Assembly: GCA_013287095.1 (NCBI GenBank)
Contig: JABDEJ010000007.1
Span: forward strand, 1 to 35,725
Length of the DNA stretch: 35,725 nt
Direction of reading: 5' to 3'
Origin: Bacteroidota bacterium
Lineage (GTDB): Bacteria; Bacteroidota; Bacteroidia; CAILMK01
Under the pieces are notes generated by a model, which did no database searches, had not been told where the DNA came from, and saw nothing but the letters and a program-made list of their open reading frames with translations. The number at the start of each line of letters is the position of its first letter. Position 1 is the first letter of the stretch. Shown here in pieces: positions 1-7,558 of the stretch. The position numbers and the translations under genes are program-made.

Positions 1-690
1 TTTAAACTGGATACAATTGTGAAGGCAGACACGGAAGATGTAAAGCCGCTGAAGTTTACATCAAAATTTGTTTCCTCTATAGATTATAGTAATTATAAGG
101 ATGTACCGGCGGTAATAATTGCCAACAAACCCATTGCTAATATCAATTTGAACAAGGTAAAATTTTACCAGGATACCGTATTGTTGAAGGGTTTGTCATA
201 CCGTTTTTTGGACTCAAATCATATCGTTGCAGGACTGTTTTACAACTATGAAGAGAACAAAAACTATAAGTTTAAATTTCTTCCCGGTTCTATAAATTCC
301 ATCTTTAACGAGACCAATGCAAAGCATGATACAATCATCGGAACCATGACTGCACCGGGCTTAAAGAACTATGGATACTTTGAAATGAATATTGTTCCTG
401 ATGCAGGAAATTACATATTTCAACTGGTAAATGAATCGGGTAATGTAGTATTTTACAAAAATGTTCCACGTGAAACATTGGTAAAGATTCCATTTGTAAA
501 CCCTGGAAAGTATCATGTCAGGCTTATAAAAGATGACAATAAAAATGGCAGATGGGATGGTGGTGATATGAAAAGCAAGCGCGAACCAGAGGAGGTAATC
601 TACTACCCCAAGGTTATAAATATGAAAGCAAACTGGGAGATGACCGGGATGAAATTTGACCTGAATGTGAAAGCTATTAAGAAACCATAG
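1..690 (+). CDS. Ig-like domain surface protein, C-terminal part (5' truncated by window edge)
   Basis: The reading frame is open from base 1 (F-K-L-D-T-I-V-K), so the gene starts upstream; a GTG at 19 is only an internal codon. The visible 229 residues are beta-rich, and the C-terminal part has the pattern PGKYHVRLIKDDNKNGRWDGGD, which is split here as a Ca-binding-like D-D-N-K-N-G-R-W-D loop. I associate this C-terminus with Bacteroidota secreted proteins that carry an N-terminal SbsA-type Ig-like domain. They are thought to be envelope or surface proteins of unknown role. The stop codon at 688-690 lies 14 bases inside the convergent bshA gene. The family call rests on recall of the C-terminal motif; the missing N-terminus, where a lipobox or Ig domain would sit, cannot be checked. 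Confidence 0.7.
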   Translation, partial: FKLDTIVKADTEDVKPLKFTSKFVSSIDYSNYKDVPAVIIANKPIANINLNKVKFYQDTVLLKGLSYRFLDSNHIVAGLFYNYEENKNYKFKFLPGSINSIFNETNAKHDTIIGTMTAPGLKNYGYFEMNIVPDAGNYIFQLVNESGNVVFYKNVPRETLVKIPFVNPGKYHVRLIKDDNKNGRWDGGDMKSKREPEEVIYYPKVINMKANWEMTGMKFDLNVKAIKKP

Positions 691-1819
691 CCGGGGTTTT
701 CGCGAGGAGTTTTTTATAGACATCCTCGTACTTCACAATGATTTTTTTGAGGTCAAAATCCTTGGCCCGCTCATAAGCGGCAAGTTTAAATTTCTGATGA
801 ACTTCGGGGTCCTGTAAAATCTTCAGAGCATTTTCGCCCATCTCTTTTACATTCCCGATTTTACTTATGTAGCCGGTGACACCATTGATATTTACTTCGG
901 GAATTCCTTCCGCATCCGAAGATATAACTGGTACCTGGCAAGCCATTGCCTCAAGTGCGGCGAGCCCAAAACTTTCCTTTTCGGAAGGAAGTAAAAACAG
1001 GTCGGCAATGGAAAGTACTTCTTCTACCGCCTCAATTTTTCCAAGGAACCTGACGTCCTGTACCAGCTCCATTTTCCGAACCAGTAATTCTATCCTGCCA
1101 CGTTCCGGACCGTCTCCCATCAGGAGTAATTTGGAGGGGATTGCTTTATGTATATTTTCAAAAATCCGGATCACATCGTCGAGTCGTTTTACCTCCCTGA
1201 AGTTGGACGTATGTACGATGATCTTTTCATCGTTGGGGGCGATGGCTATTTTGAAATGGTTCTTTGATTTTTTGCTAAAGCGCTCAAAATCAACAAAGTT
1301 TGGTATAACACAGATTTCCTTTTTGATTTTAAAGTACTTAAACGTCTCATCCTTAAGGTATTGAGACACTGCTGTTACTGCATCCGATTGATTGATCGAA
1401 AAAGTTACTGTCGGTTCATAAGTAGAGTCGCGACCCACAAGGGTGATGTCCGTTCCATGTAGCGTCGTCACAACCGGTATGTCAATTCCCTGGCTTGCAA
1501 GGATTTGCTTGGCAATAACTGCGGCGAAAGCATGTGGGATAGCATAGTGAACATGCAGAATATCAAGCCCTTCGTAACGTACAACATCAACTATTTTACT
1601 GATCAGTGCCGATTCGTAAGGCGTGTATTCAAATAGGGGGTAGTTCAGGACATTTACTTCATGAAAAAAGATATTAGGGCTCATGGTATCCAACCGTACC
1701 GGCAGGCTGGTGCTGATGAAATGGACTTCATAATTTTTATGTGCCAGGGCTTTGCCCAGTTCTGTTGCCATTACACCGCTGCCCCCGTATGTAGGGTAGC
1801 ATATCATGCCTATTTTCAT
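677..1819 (-). CDS. bshA: N-acetyl-alpha-D-glucosaminyl L-malate synthase BshA
   Basis: GT4 glycosyltransferase that joins UDP-GlcNAc and L-malate in the first step of bacillithiol synthesis, acting in the cytosol. The 380-residue protein has the usual BshA length and opening: MKIGMICYPTYGGSGVMA, with the glycine-rich nucleotide-sugar loop, then HVHYAIPHA and the TTLHGTDITLVG stretch. The GT4 E-x7-E motif is seen in ESFGLAALE, followed by EAMACQVPVISSDAEGIPEV. The ATG overlaps the stop of the upstream dehydrogenase gene as ATGA (1816-1819), so the two are translationally coupled. Other bacillithiol genes (bshB, bshC) are not in this window. The 3' end overlaps the convergent Ig-like gene by 14 bases. 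Confidence 0.95.
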   Translation of the reverse strand: MKIGMICYPTYGGSGVMATELGKALAHKNYEVHFISTSLPVRLDTMSPNIFFHEVNVLNYPLFEYTPYESALISKIVDVVRYEGLDILHVHYAIPHAFAAVIAKQILASQGIDIPVVTTLHGTDITLVGRDSTYEPTVTFSINQSDAVTAVSQYLKDETFKYFKIKKEICVIPNFVDFERFSKKSKNHFKIAIAPNDEKIIVHTSNFREVKRLDDVIRIFENIHKAIPSKLLLMGDGPERGRIELLVRKMELVQDVRFLGKIEAVEEVLSIADLFLLPSEKESFGLAALEAMACQVPVISSDAEGIPEVNINGVTGYISKIGNVKEMGENALKILQDPEVHQKFKLAAYERAKDFDLKKIIVKYEDVYKKLLAKTPAMVS

Positions 1820-2763
1820 AATTTCTTTTTGATGTTAAGGAGCATGTCTTTTACCATTTGCTCCAGGCTATAGTCAGGGTTCCATTGCCAGTCTGCTCTT
1901 GCCCGGCTGTCGTCTATGCTCCCTGGCCAGCTCTCTGCAATCGCCTGCCTGAAATCTGGTTTATAAGTAATGCTGAATCCGGGTAATTGTTTTTCGATTT
2001 CTTTGGCGAGGCCTGCCGGAGTAAAACTGAACCCGGCAAGGTTGTAGCTAGACCTGATCTTTACTTTCTCTGCAGGAGCTTCCATAAGCTCTATGGACGC
2101 CTTAATTGCATCCGGCATATAAAGCATCGGCAGCTCGGTGTCGGCGCTTAAGAAGCACTCATAGCTGTTCTTTTTTAAGGCGTCATAAAAGATGTGAATA
2201 GCATAGTCAGTTGTGCCACCGCCCGGCTCTGTTTTATAACTGATCAGACCAGGATAGCGAATGCTTCTAACATCTACTCCGAATTTCTCGTGGTAATATT
2301 CGCACCATCTTTCGCCAGCCAGTTTGCTGATGCCGTAGACGGTATTCGGATCCATCACGGTATCCTGTGGCGTGTTTTTTTTAGGAGTACCAGGACCGAA
2401 AACGGCTATAGAACTTGGCCAGTAAACTTTAGAAATATGGTTTTCTTTGGCGATGTTTAATACATGCAATAGACTGTCCATATTCAATTGCCAACCGAAC
2501 ATTGGATTCTTCTCCGCAGTGGCAGAAAGCAATGCAGCCAGATGATATACCTGGGTAATTTTATGTTTTTTAATCACAGAAAATATAGCATCCTTGTCCA
2601 TAACGTCTATTGTTTCATAAGGCCCGTCAACCATGGCCTCACTGGCAGGTTTCAGATCGCTCACAATCACATGATCATTTCCATAGAGGGTTTTCAAACC
2701 TGTAGCGAGCTCGGTGCCTACCTGTCCGCAGCCACCTAATATCAAGACGTTCGTATCAGCCAT
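1816..2763 (-). CDS. tdh: NAD-dependent epimerase-type L-threonine 3-dehydrogenase
   Basis: Short-chain (SDR, extended) enzyme that probably oxidises L-threonine to 2-amino-3-ketobutyrate. I start it at the ATG at 2763 (MADTNVLILGGCGQVGTELA), which puts the NAD-binding GGCGQVG loop close to the N-terminus; the longer frame from 2805 adds 14 unsupported residues. The active-site YGISK motif (Y-x3-K) is present, and RYPGLISYKTEPGGGTTDYA is typical of the archaeal/Flavobacterium threonine dehydrogenases rather than of GalE. Length is 315 residues. It is the first gene of a pair with bshA, with an ATGA overlap. A general nucleotide-sugar epimerase remains the alternative, but the GGGTTDYA segment argues against it. 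Confidence 0.85.
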   Translation of the reverse strand: MADTNVLILGGCGQVGTELATGLKTLYGNDHVIVSDLKPASEAMVDGPYETIDVMDKDAIFSVIKKHKITQVYHLAALLSATAEKNPMFGWQLNMDSLLHVLNIAKENHISKVYWPSSIAVFGPGTPKKNTPQDTVMDPNTVYGISKLAGERWCEYYHEKFGVDVRSIRYPGLISYKTEPGGGTTDYAIHIFYDALKKNSYECFLSADTELPMLYMPDAIKASIELMEAPAEKVKIRSSYNLAGFSFTPAGLAKEIEKQLPGFSITYKPDFRQAIAESWPGSIDDSRARADWQWNPDYSLEQMVKDMLLNIKKKL

Positions 2764-3522
2764 ATATTTTGAAATAAGGGTCAAAATTAGGGGTTTTTCA
2801 GTCAACAGTTAGCAGTCATCAGTCAACAGTATCAAGAGTGAGAAGTGAGAGGTGAGAAGAGTAAGAGCGGGAGCGGAGTTTGGAGAGCGAGATCCACAGG
2901 GAAGTTGCTGAGCAAATCAAACGTCCAAAGAAGCCGTCATTCCGGGCGGCTGAGGTTGCTGAGCTTGTCGAAGCAGTCGAAGCCTGACCCGGAACACGAA
3001 GTCTCATGTAGTGAAGCGAAATAATCCCATGAATTGCGTTCCGAAGAAAGTTAGTAGTGTTTTCCTTATCTCTTTTAAAACCCCCTTTTCCATTGTTTCC
3101 CATTGATAATTTCCCCAAAAACGCCATTTCCAGCAAACTGGACTGTTCTTTCTGTTTTTTCATTTTTTGCGATTTTCAACATGTTGTTTTTAAGATTCTT
3201 GCACGTAACTCGTTGATAAATAACAGGAGTTATCAGGAAAATAACAGGCCAGAATAGGTAAAAAGGGCGGTTTATCTTTTTCATTTTTTATTTACTAGGG
3301 TTCTTGGGATTCACAGATGATAGGATTTCGACGCGTCAGCCACTAACTCCTAATACCTAACTCCTATCACCTATTTTTATATACATATATAGTGAGATGC
3401 CAAAGTGGGTGGGTGTTTCAGGAAAATATTTTATAACTTATATTGATTCAATGAGTTATGAAGTAATATTTTTTGGGATTTGTCGTCACTTTAAACCATA
3501 AAGTTTTCAAAACCTTATTGGT
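2764..3522. other. Repeat-rich intergenic stretch
   Basis: About 760 bases with no convincing conserved gene. Around 2802-2830 there are short tandem words (agtcaacagt, agcagtcatc), and at 2833-2870 a purine run built from gag/aag units. At 2940-3000 there is a segment with the words gcttgtcgaag and cagtcgaagcc. At 3332-3341 lies CGCGTCAGCC, the reverse complement of the decamer GGCTGACGCG found again at 26013 and 26175, followed by actaactcctaatacctaactcctatcacc-like words. These look like mosaic intergenic repeats of Bacteroidota genomes. A weak small ORF (3075-3284, minus) is listed separately. Confidence 0.5.
3075..3284 (-). CDS. Possible small protein with N-terminal membrane segment
   Basis: A 69-codon ORF that starts with ATG at 3284 and opens with K-K-I-N-R-P followed by a hydrophobic stretch (FYLFWPVIFLITPVIY) and then a basic, polar tail. 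The N-terminus resembles a signal anchor, which gives it some plausibility. I recognise no family, and it sits in a repeat-rich intergenic region with no clear promoter or ribosome binding site. It may be a chance ORF. Confidence 0.22.
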   Translation of the reverse strand: MKKINRPFYLFWPVIFLITPVIYQRVTCKNLKNNMLKIAKNEKTERTVQFAGNGVFGEIINGKQWKRGF

Positions 3523-5946
3523 TTACATTTTCAAAAACCCGTATTCGTATACTTTGGGTTCTATTTTTTTGGCTAGTATTTTTAGCTTATCCCTGAGGGC
3601 AGTGATTAGAGCCATATAATGTTCATCAGCGCTTTTGTTATTCATTTTGCCCTTGTCATTCCTGCCTTGAAAATATTCTCTTATGTCATGTAAGCTTGCA
3701 TTTACATTGCAGTTGGGCTGCGCGTGATAATATGTCCACAAGGCTTTCCCGACGTCAAATATGGCTTTGGCTTCGAGTGAAAAAACAAGCCCTTCCTTGC
3801 CCCCACTAAGATAAGAGACACGCGGTTCAGCGATAAACAGTCCAATAATATCTTCATTCTTAATTTTGTTGGTAATAAAGTCAGTCATGAAATGACTTTC
3901 AAATTTCTCATGGGCATTTACTTCTTGCTCGATAAAAGGAATCCAATGATTGATGCCTTGGGCCGATTGGATATTGTTGCTGAATAAAGTGTAAGCAAGA
4001 CAATCATTTTTAAAATCTGCATCAGTTTTCCAACCATCATTAGGAAATAAAAACTGATCCCTATCATTTAGCCATGTGGCATCAATACAATGTCGAACAG
4101 AATAATAAACTGTTATAGCGAATAAATTATGTTGATTCACCCAAATACCTCTAGGATTTGGCAATTGTTTTTTTGAGTTTAAGATGTAAACTATGTTGTT
4201 GTGCTGAAAATCATTGCCATTTATACCATCCATAAAGCCAATGCTGTTACTTTCGGATGATTTGAACAATGAAATCCAGCTATTGATATAATTTTGTTTA
4301 ATGGTTAAATAAATTGACTTCTTTTCTATAAAATTACCCTCTGCATCAAACACATCGGCTTCAGTTTTTTCAAATTTTTCTTCAATAACTGTATTCCAAA
4401 TTTTGAATCCAATAGGAAAACTTCCTTTCACGTTATCAAACGAATTCGCAGGAGCTAAAAATATTTTTTCGAGCTTCGCTCGAAAATTTTTCCGAAAATT
4501 TTCAAATGCCGACCCTTGCAGAATTTTCAACTTTGAAAATTCTGCAAGGGTCGAACCTTTAAGTTCAAGATAAATCCTAATTAGGAATTGCGTGTAAAGT
4601 TCTCTGCCTGCTGTTCCTAATAGGGAGCCATATTTTGAGTGTATTTTAGTTTGATTAACCCCGACCTTTCCCTTTATTGCTTTACTTGAAACCTCAGCAT
4701 ATGGTGGATTAATATAAATCACCAGCTTTTTTCTCTTCTCTTCATTATCAATAATGGCTTTTAACGGTTTTGGTAATTTATCGAAATCATCGTTCAGAAA
4801 ATCAAACTGGAAAACATGGTCTTCCAATAGGTTGGCTCCGTTTTTTATGCGGTCCTTCATTACTTCTACGTCCTGCCTGTCAAGCGTTGAAGCATAGATA
4901 TTGTATTTGTTTGTCAGGCCATTCAGCATATTGCCTGTACCTGCTGCACAGTCCCATACAAAATAGTCGTCCTGCCAATTTTCGCCAAGAACGTCTGCGA
5001 TATATTTCTGGGAAAGTTCTACCCATATCTGTGGCGTAAAGTAACTCCCTTTGCGTTCCCTCACATCCTGCGGTACTAATAAATCACGGCGTTCCACAAT
5101 ATATTCCCAATATTCTTCTTTGGGCGGCCGTTCATATCTGTTCCAGAATTGATTGTGCGCTTTTTGTTTATCGGTAAAATTAGTTTGTGAGCTGCTAAAC
5201 ATCCCAGATGCATCCACTTTCCTGTCTAATACATAATGGTCGGTTTTAAGCAGGACAAACAAGGTTTCTTTAAGGGATTCATTGTTGGATGATAACAGGT
5301 CGGCAAGGTAGAAGTCACCATCAATAATACCGCTTTTCTTAGCAATTTCCCAGTTCACTGCAATGGTAGGTTTAACAACACTAAGCCATTTGTTGTAAAT
5401 GACCATGAAATTGTTCTTATCAATCCTGGTATTAGTGGTGCCGAATTTGCCAACGACAAAATTAGTTTTTATGAACTTATTCAGTTCTTTACCATCCTTT
5501 TGATAATGAAAGAGTAGGGCTTTGAGGTCTAATACTTTTTTCACCCTTTCAAATACCAGTTGAAATTCTTTGGTCTCGTAATTAGATGGAGTAACATTCC
5601 AGTTGAAATCGTTCTGGTAGAATATATCGTGAATGTCGTTGTATGGTATAAATGCTATCTTTTCACTATCTAATGCACCGAGATATGGTGGAGGCAAATA
5701 TTGATCGAATGTTCGCGCTTTGCCAATAGTAAGTACCAACTGTGCGAGAGATGTGTTAATATCCACAATGCCTTTTTTGGCTTCTGCCCAAAGTAAGGAT
5801 TCCTGATCAAAAAGTTGGTGATCACTATGAAGCATCGTAACACAGAAATCAATGTTGCCAACAATTTTGGTGCAGTCATATAGCCAAAAGTAATCGTGGG
5901 CAATTTTGTTTTTCAGTTCTTCTTCGCGGATGTTTCGGTAGGCCAT
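3523..5946 (-). CDS. Type IIG restriction-modification enzyme (nuclease + N6-adenine methyltransferase)
   Basis: Single-chain protein of 807 residues, starting at ATG 5946 (MAYRNIREEEL); the frame is open to 6045 but that extension is unlikely. The N-terminus shows a likely PD-ExK nuclease: D33 in GNIDFCV and E55-A-K57 in WAEAKKG. A helical linker follows. The methyltransferase core has RKGSYFTP at about 298-305, AdoMet motif I DCAAGTGN at about 332-339 and catalytic motif IV NPPY at about 413-416, which fits N6-adenine methylation. The C-terminal 350 residues, with FDNVKGSFPIGFKIW, should be the target-recognition region. No separate R, M or S gene is nearby, as expected for type IIG. A TAnnTTTG-like -7 element (TAGTTTTG, 5964-5971) lies just upstream. 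The coding sequence contains unusual palindromes at 4466-4553. The specificity is unknown. Confidence 0.85.
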   Translation of the reverse strand: MAYRNIREEELKNKIAHDYFWLYDCTKIVGNIDFCVTMLHSDHQLFDQESLLWAEAKKGIVDINTSLAQLVLTIGKARTFDQYLPPPYLGALDSEKIAFIPYNDIHDIFYQNDFNWNVTPSNYETKEFQLVFERVKKVLDLKALLFHYQKDGKELNKFIKTNFVVGKFGTTNTRIDKNNFMVIYNKWLSVVKPTIAVNWEIAKKSGIIDGDFYLADLLSSNNESLKETLFVLLKTDHYVLDRKVDASGMFSSSQTNFTDKQKAHNQFWNRYERPPKEEYWEYIVERRDLLVPQDVRERKGSYFTPQIWVELSQKYIADVLGENWQDDYFVWDCAAGTGNMLNGLTNKYNIYASTLDRQDVEVMKDRIKNGANLLEDHVFQFDFLNDDFDKLPKPLKAIIDNEEKRKKLVIYINPPYAEVSSKAIKGKVGVNQTKIHSKYGSLLGTAGRELYTQFLIRIYLELKGSTLAEFSKLKILQGSAFENFRKNFRAKLEKIFLAPANSFDNVKGSFPIGFKIWNTVIEEKFEKTEADVFDAEGNFIEKKSIYLTIKQNYINSWISLFKSSESNSIGFMDGINGNDFQHNNIVYILNSKKQLPNPRGIWVNQHNLFAITVYYSVRHCIDATWLNDRDQFLFPNDGWKTDADFKNDCLAYTLFSNNIQSAQGINHWIPFIEQEVNAHEKFESHFMTDFITNKIKNEDIIGLFIAEPRVSYLSGGKEGLVFSLEAKAIFDVGKALWTYYHAQPNCNVNASLHDIREYFQGRNDKGKMNNKSADEHYMALITALRDKLKILAKKIEPKVYEYGFLKM
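4466..4553. repeat. Cluster of DNA palindromes inside the type IIG gene
   Basis: Bases 4466-4474 pair with 4478-4486 (9 bp, 3-base loop). Two AAAATTTT blocks lie at 4483-4490 and 4495-4502. Bases 4510-4530 pair perfectly with 4533-4553 (21 bp, 2-base gap). The whole stretch is coding, in frame, for about 30 residues including LAEFSKLKILQGS and FRKNFRAKLEKIF. Confidence 0.95.
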
Positions 5947-6033
5947 AGATTTATTTAGCTGAACAAAACTAATGAAATTTAAATCTTTAAGGTTTTGAAA
6001 AACCTTATATGTTTGTGAGATAATTGAAATACA

Positions 6034-6543
6034 ATGGAAAAGCAAGAGGAAGACGATCCAATTATTTGGGCATTCGAAGCGCTAAGTGAAAACGGAAATA
6101 AAGCAGTTGCACTCCAAAACATAAAAATCGGCCGGAAAATAATAGATTCTGCTATTGACAGAAAAGTTGATACTGACGAACCAATTCCTGAAATCTGGGA
6201 ATGGAAAGCTGGGGCTTATCATATTGCCGCGATGGTTTACCTCTGGAATGGTTTGTATTCAGAGGCTTATCATATCGAGCCGTATATATTTTATTCTTCT
6301 TTTGTAGAAAAATATCCAAAAGCAATAAGTGACTATTTAGTATTCCTGATTATATTTGGCCAGAAAGAACACCTTGAGGAAATCTTTTCAAATCCTGCAA
6401 TGAAAAAGGATTTTCTTCCTGCCTGGGAAACCTATATGTCATTGATGGTGGATCCCAAAACTGAAATTACAAGAATATATGAAACGGTTCCCCTCATAAA
6501 CCAGGTTCAGGCTGGTATAAGGCTTTACATTGGTAACAAATAG
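6034..6543 (+). CDS. Conserved-looking hypothetical protein, alpha-helical
   Basis: 169-residue soluble protein, acidic at the N-terminus (MEKQEEDDPIIW), with a helical, TPR-like composition (WEWKAGAYHIAAMVYLWNGLYSEAYHIEP) and no signal peptide or catalytic motif that I recognise. It is divergent from the type IIG gene with 87 bases between the two starts. A TATGTTTG -7-like element (6008-6015) lies 18 bases before the ATG, which would give a short leader. The position beside a restriction enzyme raises the possibility of an accessory or unrelated defence-island gene, but nothing in the sequence shows this. The codon use and clean start support a real gene. Confidence 0.65.
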   Translation: MEKQEEDDPIIWAFEALSENGNKAVALQNIKIGRKIIDSAIDRKVDTDEPIPEIWEWKAGAYHIAAMVYLWNGLYSEAYHIEPYIFYSSFVEKYPKAISDYLVFLIIFGQKEHLEEIFSNPAMKKDFLPAWETYMSLMVDPKTEITRIYETVPLINQVQAGIRLYIGNK

Positions 6544-6591
6544 AATTACTACTTCTCAGAGAATGATATATTTGCCTCGGTGCAAAACATC

Positions 6592-6609
6592 AGGTCGCTC
6601 CTCCGGAGC
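6592..6609. repeat. Small palindromic repeat, copy 1
   Basis: AGGTCGCTCCTCCGGAGC, in which GCTCC and GGAGC form a 5-bp stem. It recurs 48 bases downstream with two C-to-T differences. It lies in the 241-base gap between two unknown genes, which otherwise holds nothing I can name. Confidence 0.8.
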
Positions 6610-6639
6610 TTAATTCATTTAAACTATTTTTCTACAAAC

Positions 6640-6657
6640 AGGTTGCTCCTCTGGAGC
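6640..6657. repeat. Small palindromic repeat, copy 2
   Basis: AGGTTGCTCCTCTGGAGC, the second copy of the repeat at 6592, with the GCTCC/GGAGC stem kept intact. It is preceded by ctacaaac. Confidence 0.8.
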
Positions 6658-6784
6658 ACTTTGCGAAATATTTCCAAAGATAAAAATTAGAATATCACGA
6701 TGTCGCAAAAACATCAAGCCGCTTGCCATTATCCCCCAAATCCCTAAATTGCGTCCTTATTAACATCTCTAAAAGATCAATGCC

Positions 6785-7039
6785 ATGTCATGTGACCCTG
6801 TAACCTTTAACAATGTGGATACCAAAGTTTTTGATTGTCTGAAAGGAAAATTGTCGGCTCTGGGTTTAAACCTGGAAGGCGCGAAAGGTTCTATCAGTGG
6901 CCCAATGAGTGTCGAAGTTGATTATGAATGGAGTGAAGCCAATAACACACTTTTTATTCATGTGGTCTCCAAGAATTTTTTGATTCCATGTAGCCGGATC
7001 AATGCTGAAATTGAAAAAGCGATAGCGAGCTGTGCCTAA
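6785..7039 (+). CDS. Small hypothetical protein
   Basis: 84 residues, starting at ATG 6785 (MSCDPVTFNNVDTKVFDCLKG) and ending IEKAIASCA. It is soluble, with four cysteines spread along the chain (positions about 3, 18, 69 and 83) that do not form an obvious CxxC metal site. The middle segment (VEVDYEWSEANNTLFIHVVSKNF) looks like beta strands, and the ends are helical. It stands alone between two repeat-containing gaps. I recognise no family. The clean codon structure and absence of a competing frame support it as a real gene. Confidence 0.55.
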   Translation: MSCDPVTFNNVDTKVFDCLKGKLSALGLNLEGAKGSISGPMSVEVDYEWSEANNTLFIHVVSKNFLIPCSRINAEIEKAIASCA

Positions 7040-7062
7040 TCTAATGTGATGATGTGTTAATT

Positions 7063-7140
7063 GGCTGGCGCGGGAGACTTTAGTATCCAACCATCGGACA
7101 AACAATTAATTCGTAATTCATAATTTGAAATTCGTAATTC
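7063..7140. repeat. Intergenic repeat words
   Basis: Contains GGCTGGCGCG at 7063-7072, one base different from the decamer at 3332, 26013 and 26175. It is followed by aattcgtaattc-type inverted words up to the end of the next gene (attaattcgtaattcat and gaaattcgtaattctt). The same two ingredients occur together again at 25994-26022. Confidence 0.5.
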
Positions 7141-7545
7141 TTACGAAATCGGATTTAACTTAATGATATACACCGAAATGGTATTCATATCCCGCCCGTA
7201 ATATAGTTTATCAAGAGCATTGTACATGTCTTTGGCCCTGAAATACGATGTATGTAATTCGTTGGAGTCTAACGTTGTCCATTGAATAGTATAGCTGTTT
7301 TCTTCTTTGTATTTTCGCTTGACATAATCACGCATTTTCTTCAAGGCATCAATTTTATCTATCCCTTCAGCAGTGTTAAAAAGGAATGATTGATTGTGCC
7401 GTGGGTTTACGGTGATCAGGTCGAGTTTTATGGTATTGTTATGTACGCTGTACTCAAATACCAGGTTTTCTGTATTTAAACCCAGCATGTCTTTTATGTC
7501 TTTCTGAAGCCTGGCGACTTCAACTCTTTCGTCTGTGCTTATCAT
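7141..7545 (-). CDS. Conserved Bacteroidota hypothetical protein
   Basis: 134-residue cytosolic protein with no signal peptide. It opens MISTDERVEVARLQKDIKDML and ends in the segment ELHTSYFRAKDMYNALDKLYYGRD, then SVYIIKLNPIS, which I recall from small uncharacterised proteins of Chitinophaga-type bacteria. The fold is probably alpha/beta. It follows the threonine aldolase gene by 13 bases on the same strand, so it is likely co-transcribed with it. No function can be assigned. Confidence 0.7.
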   Translation of the reverse strand: MISTDERVEVARLQKDIKDMLGLNTENLVFEYSVHNNTIKLDLITVNPRHNQSFLFNTAEGIDKIDALKKMRDYVKRKYKEENSYTIQWTTLDSNELHTSYFRAKDMYNALDKLYYGRDMNTISVYIIKLNPIS

Positions 7546-7558
7546 GTTGTATAAAATG

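Noticed and set aside
2819..3163. 114-codon minus-strand ORF in the gap before the type IIG gene
   Set aside because: It crosses low-complexity gag/aag and repeat words, its translation is rich in short Ser/Thr/Ala runs, and it overlaps the slightly better 3075-3284 frame.
4466..4553. Rickettsia-type in-frame palindromic insertion in the type IIG gene
   Set aside because: Not adopted as the main reading because the encoded peptide fits what I recall of the family segment before FDNVKG; kept as an alternative in the findings.
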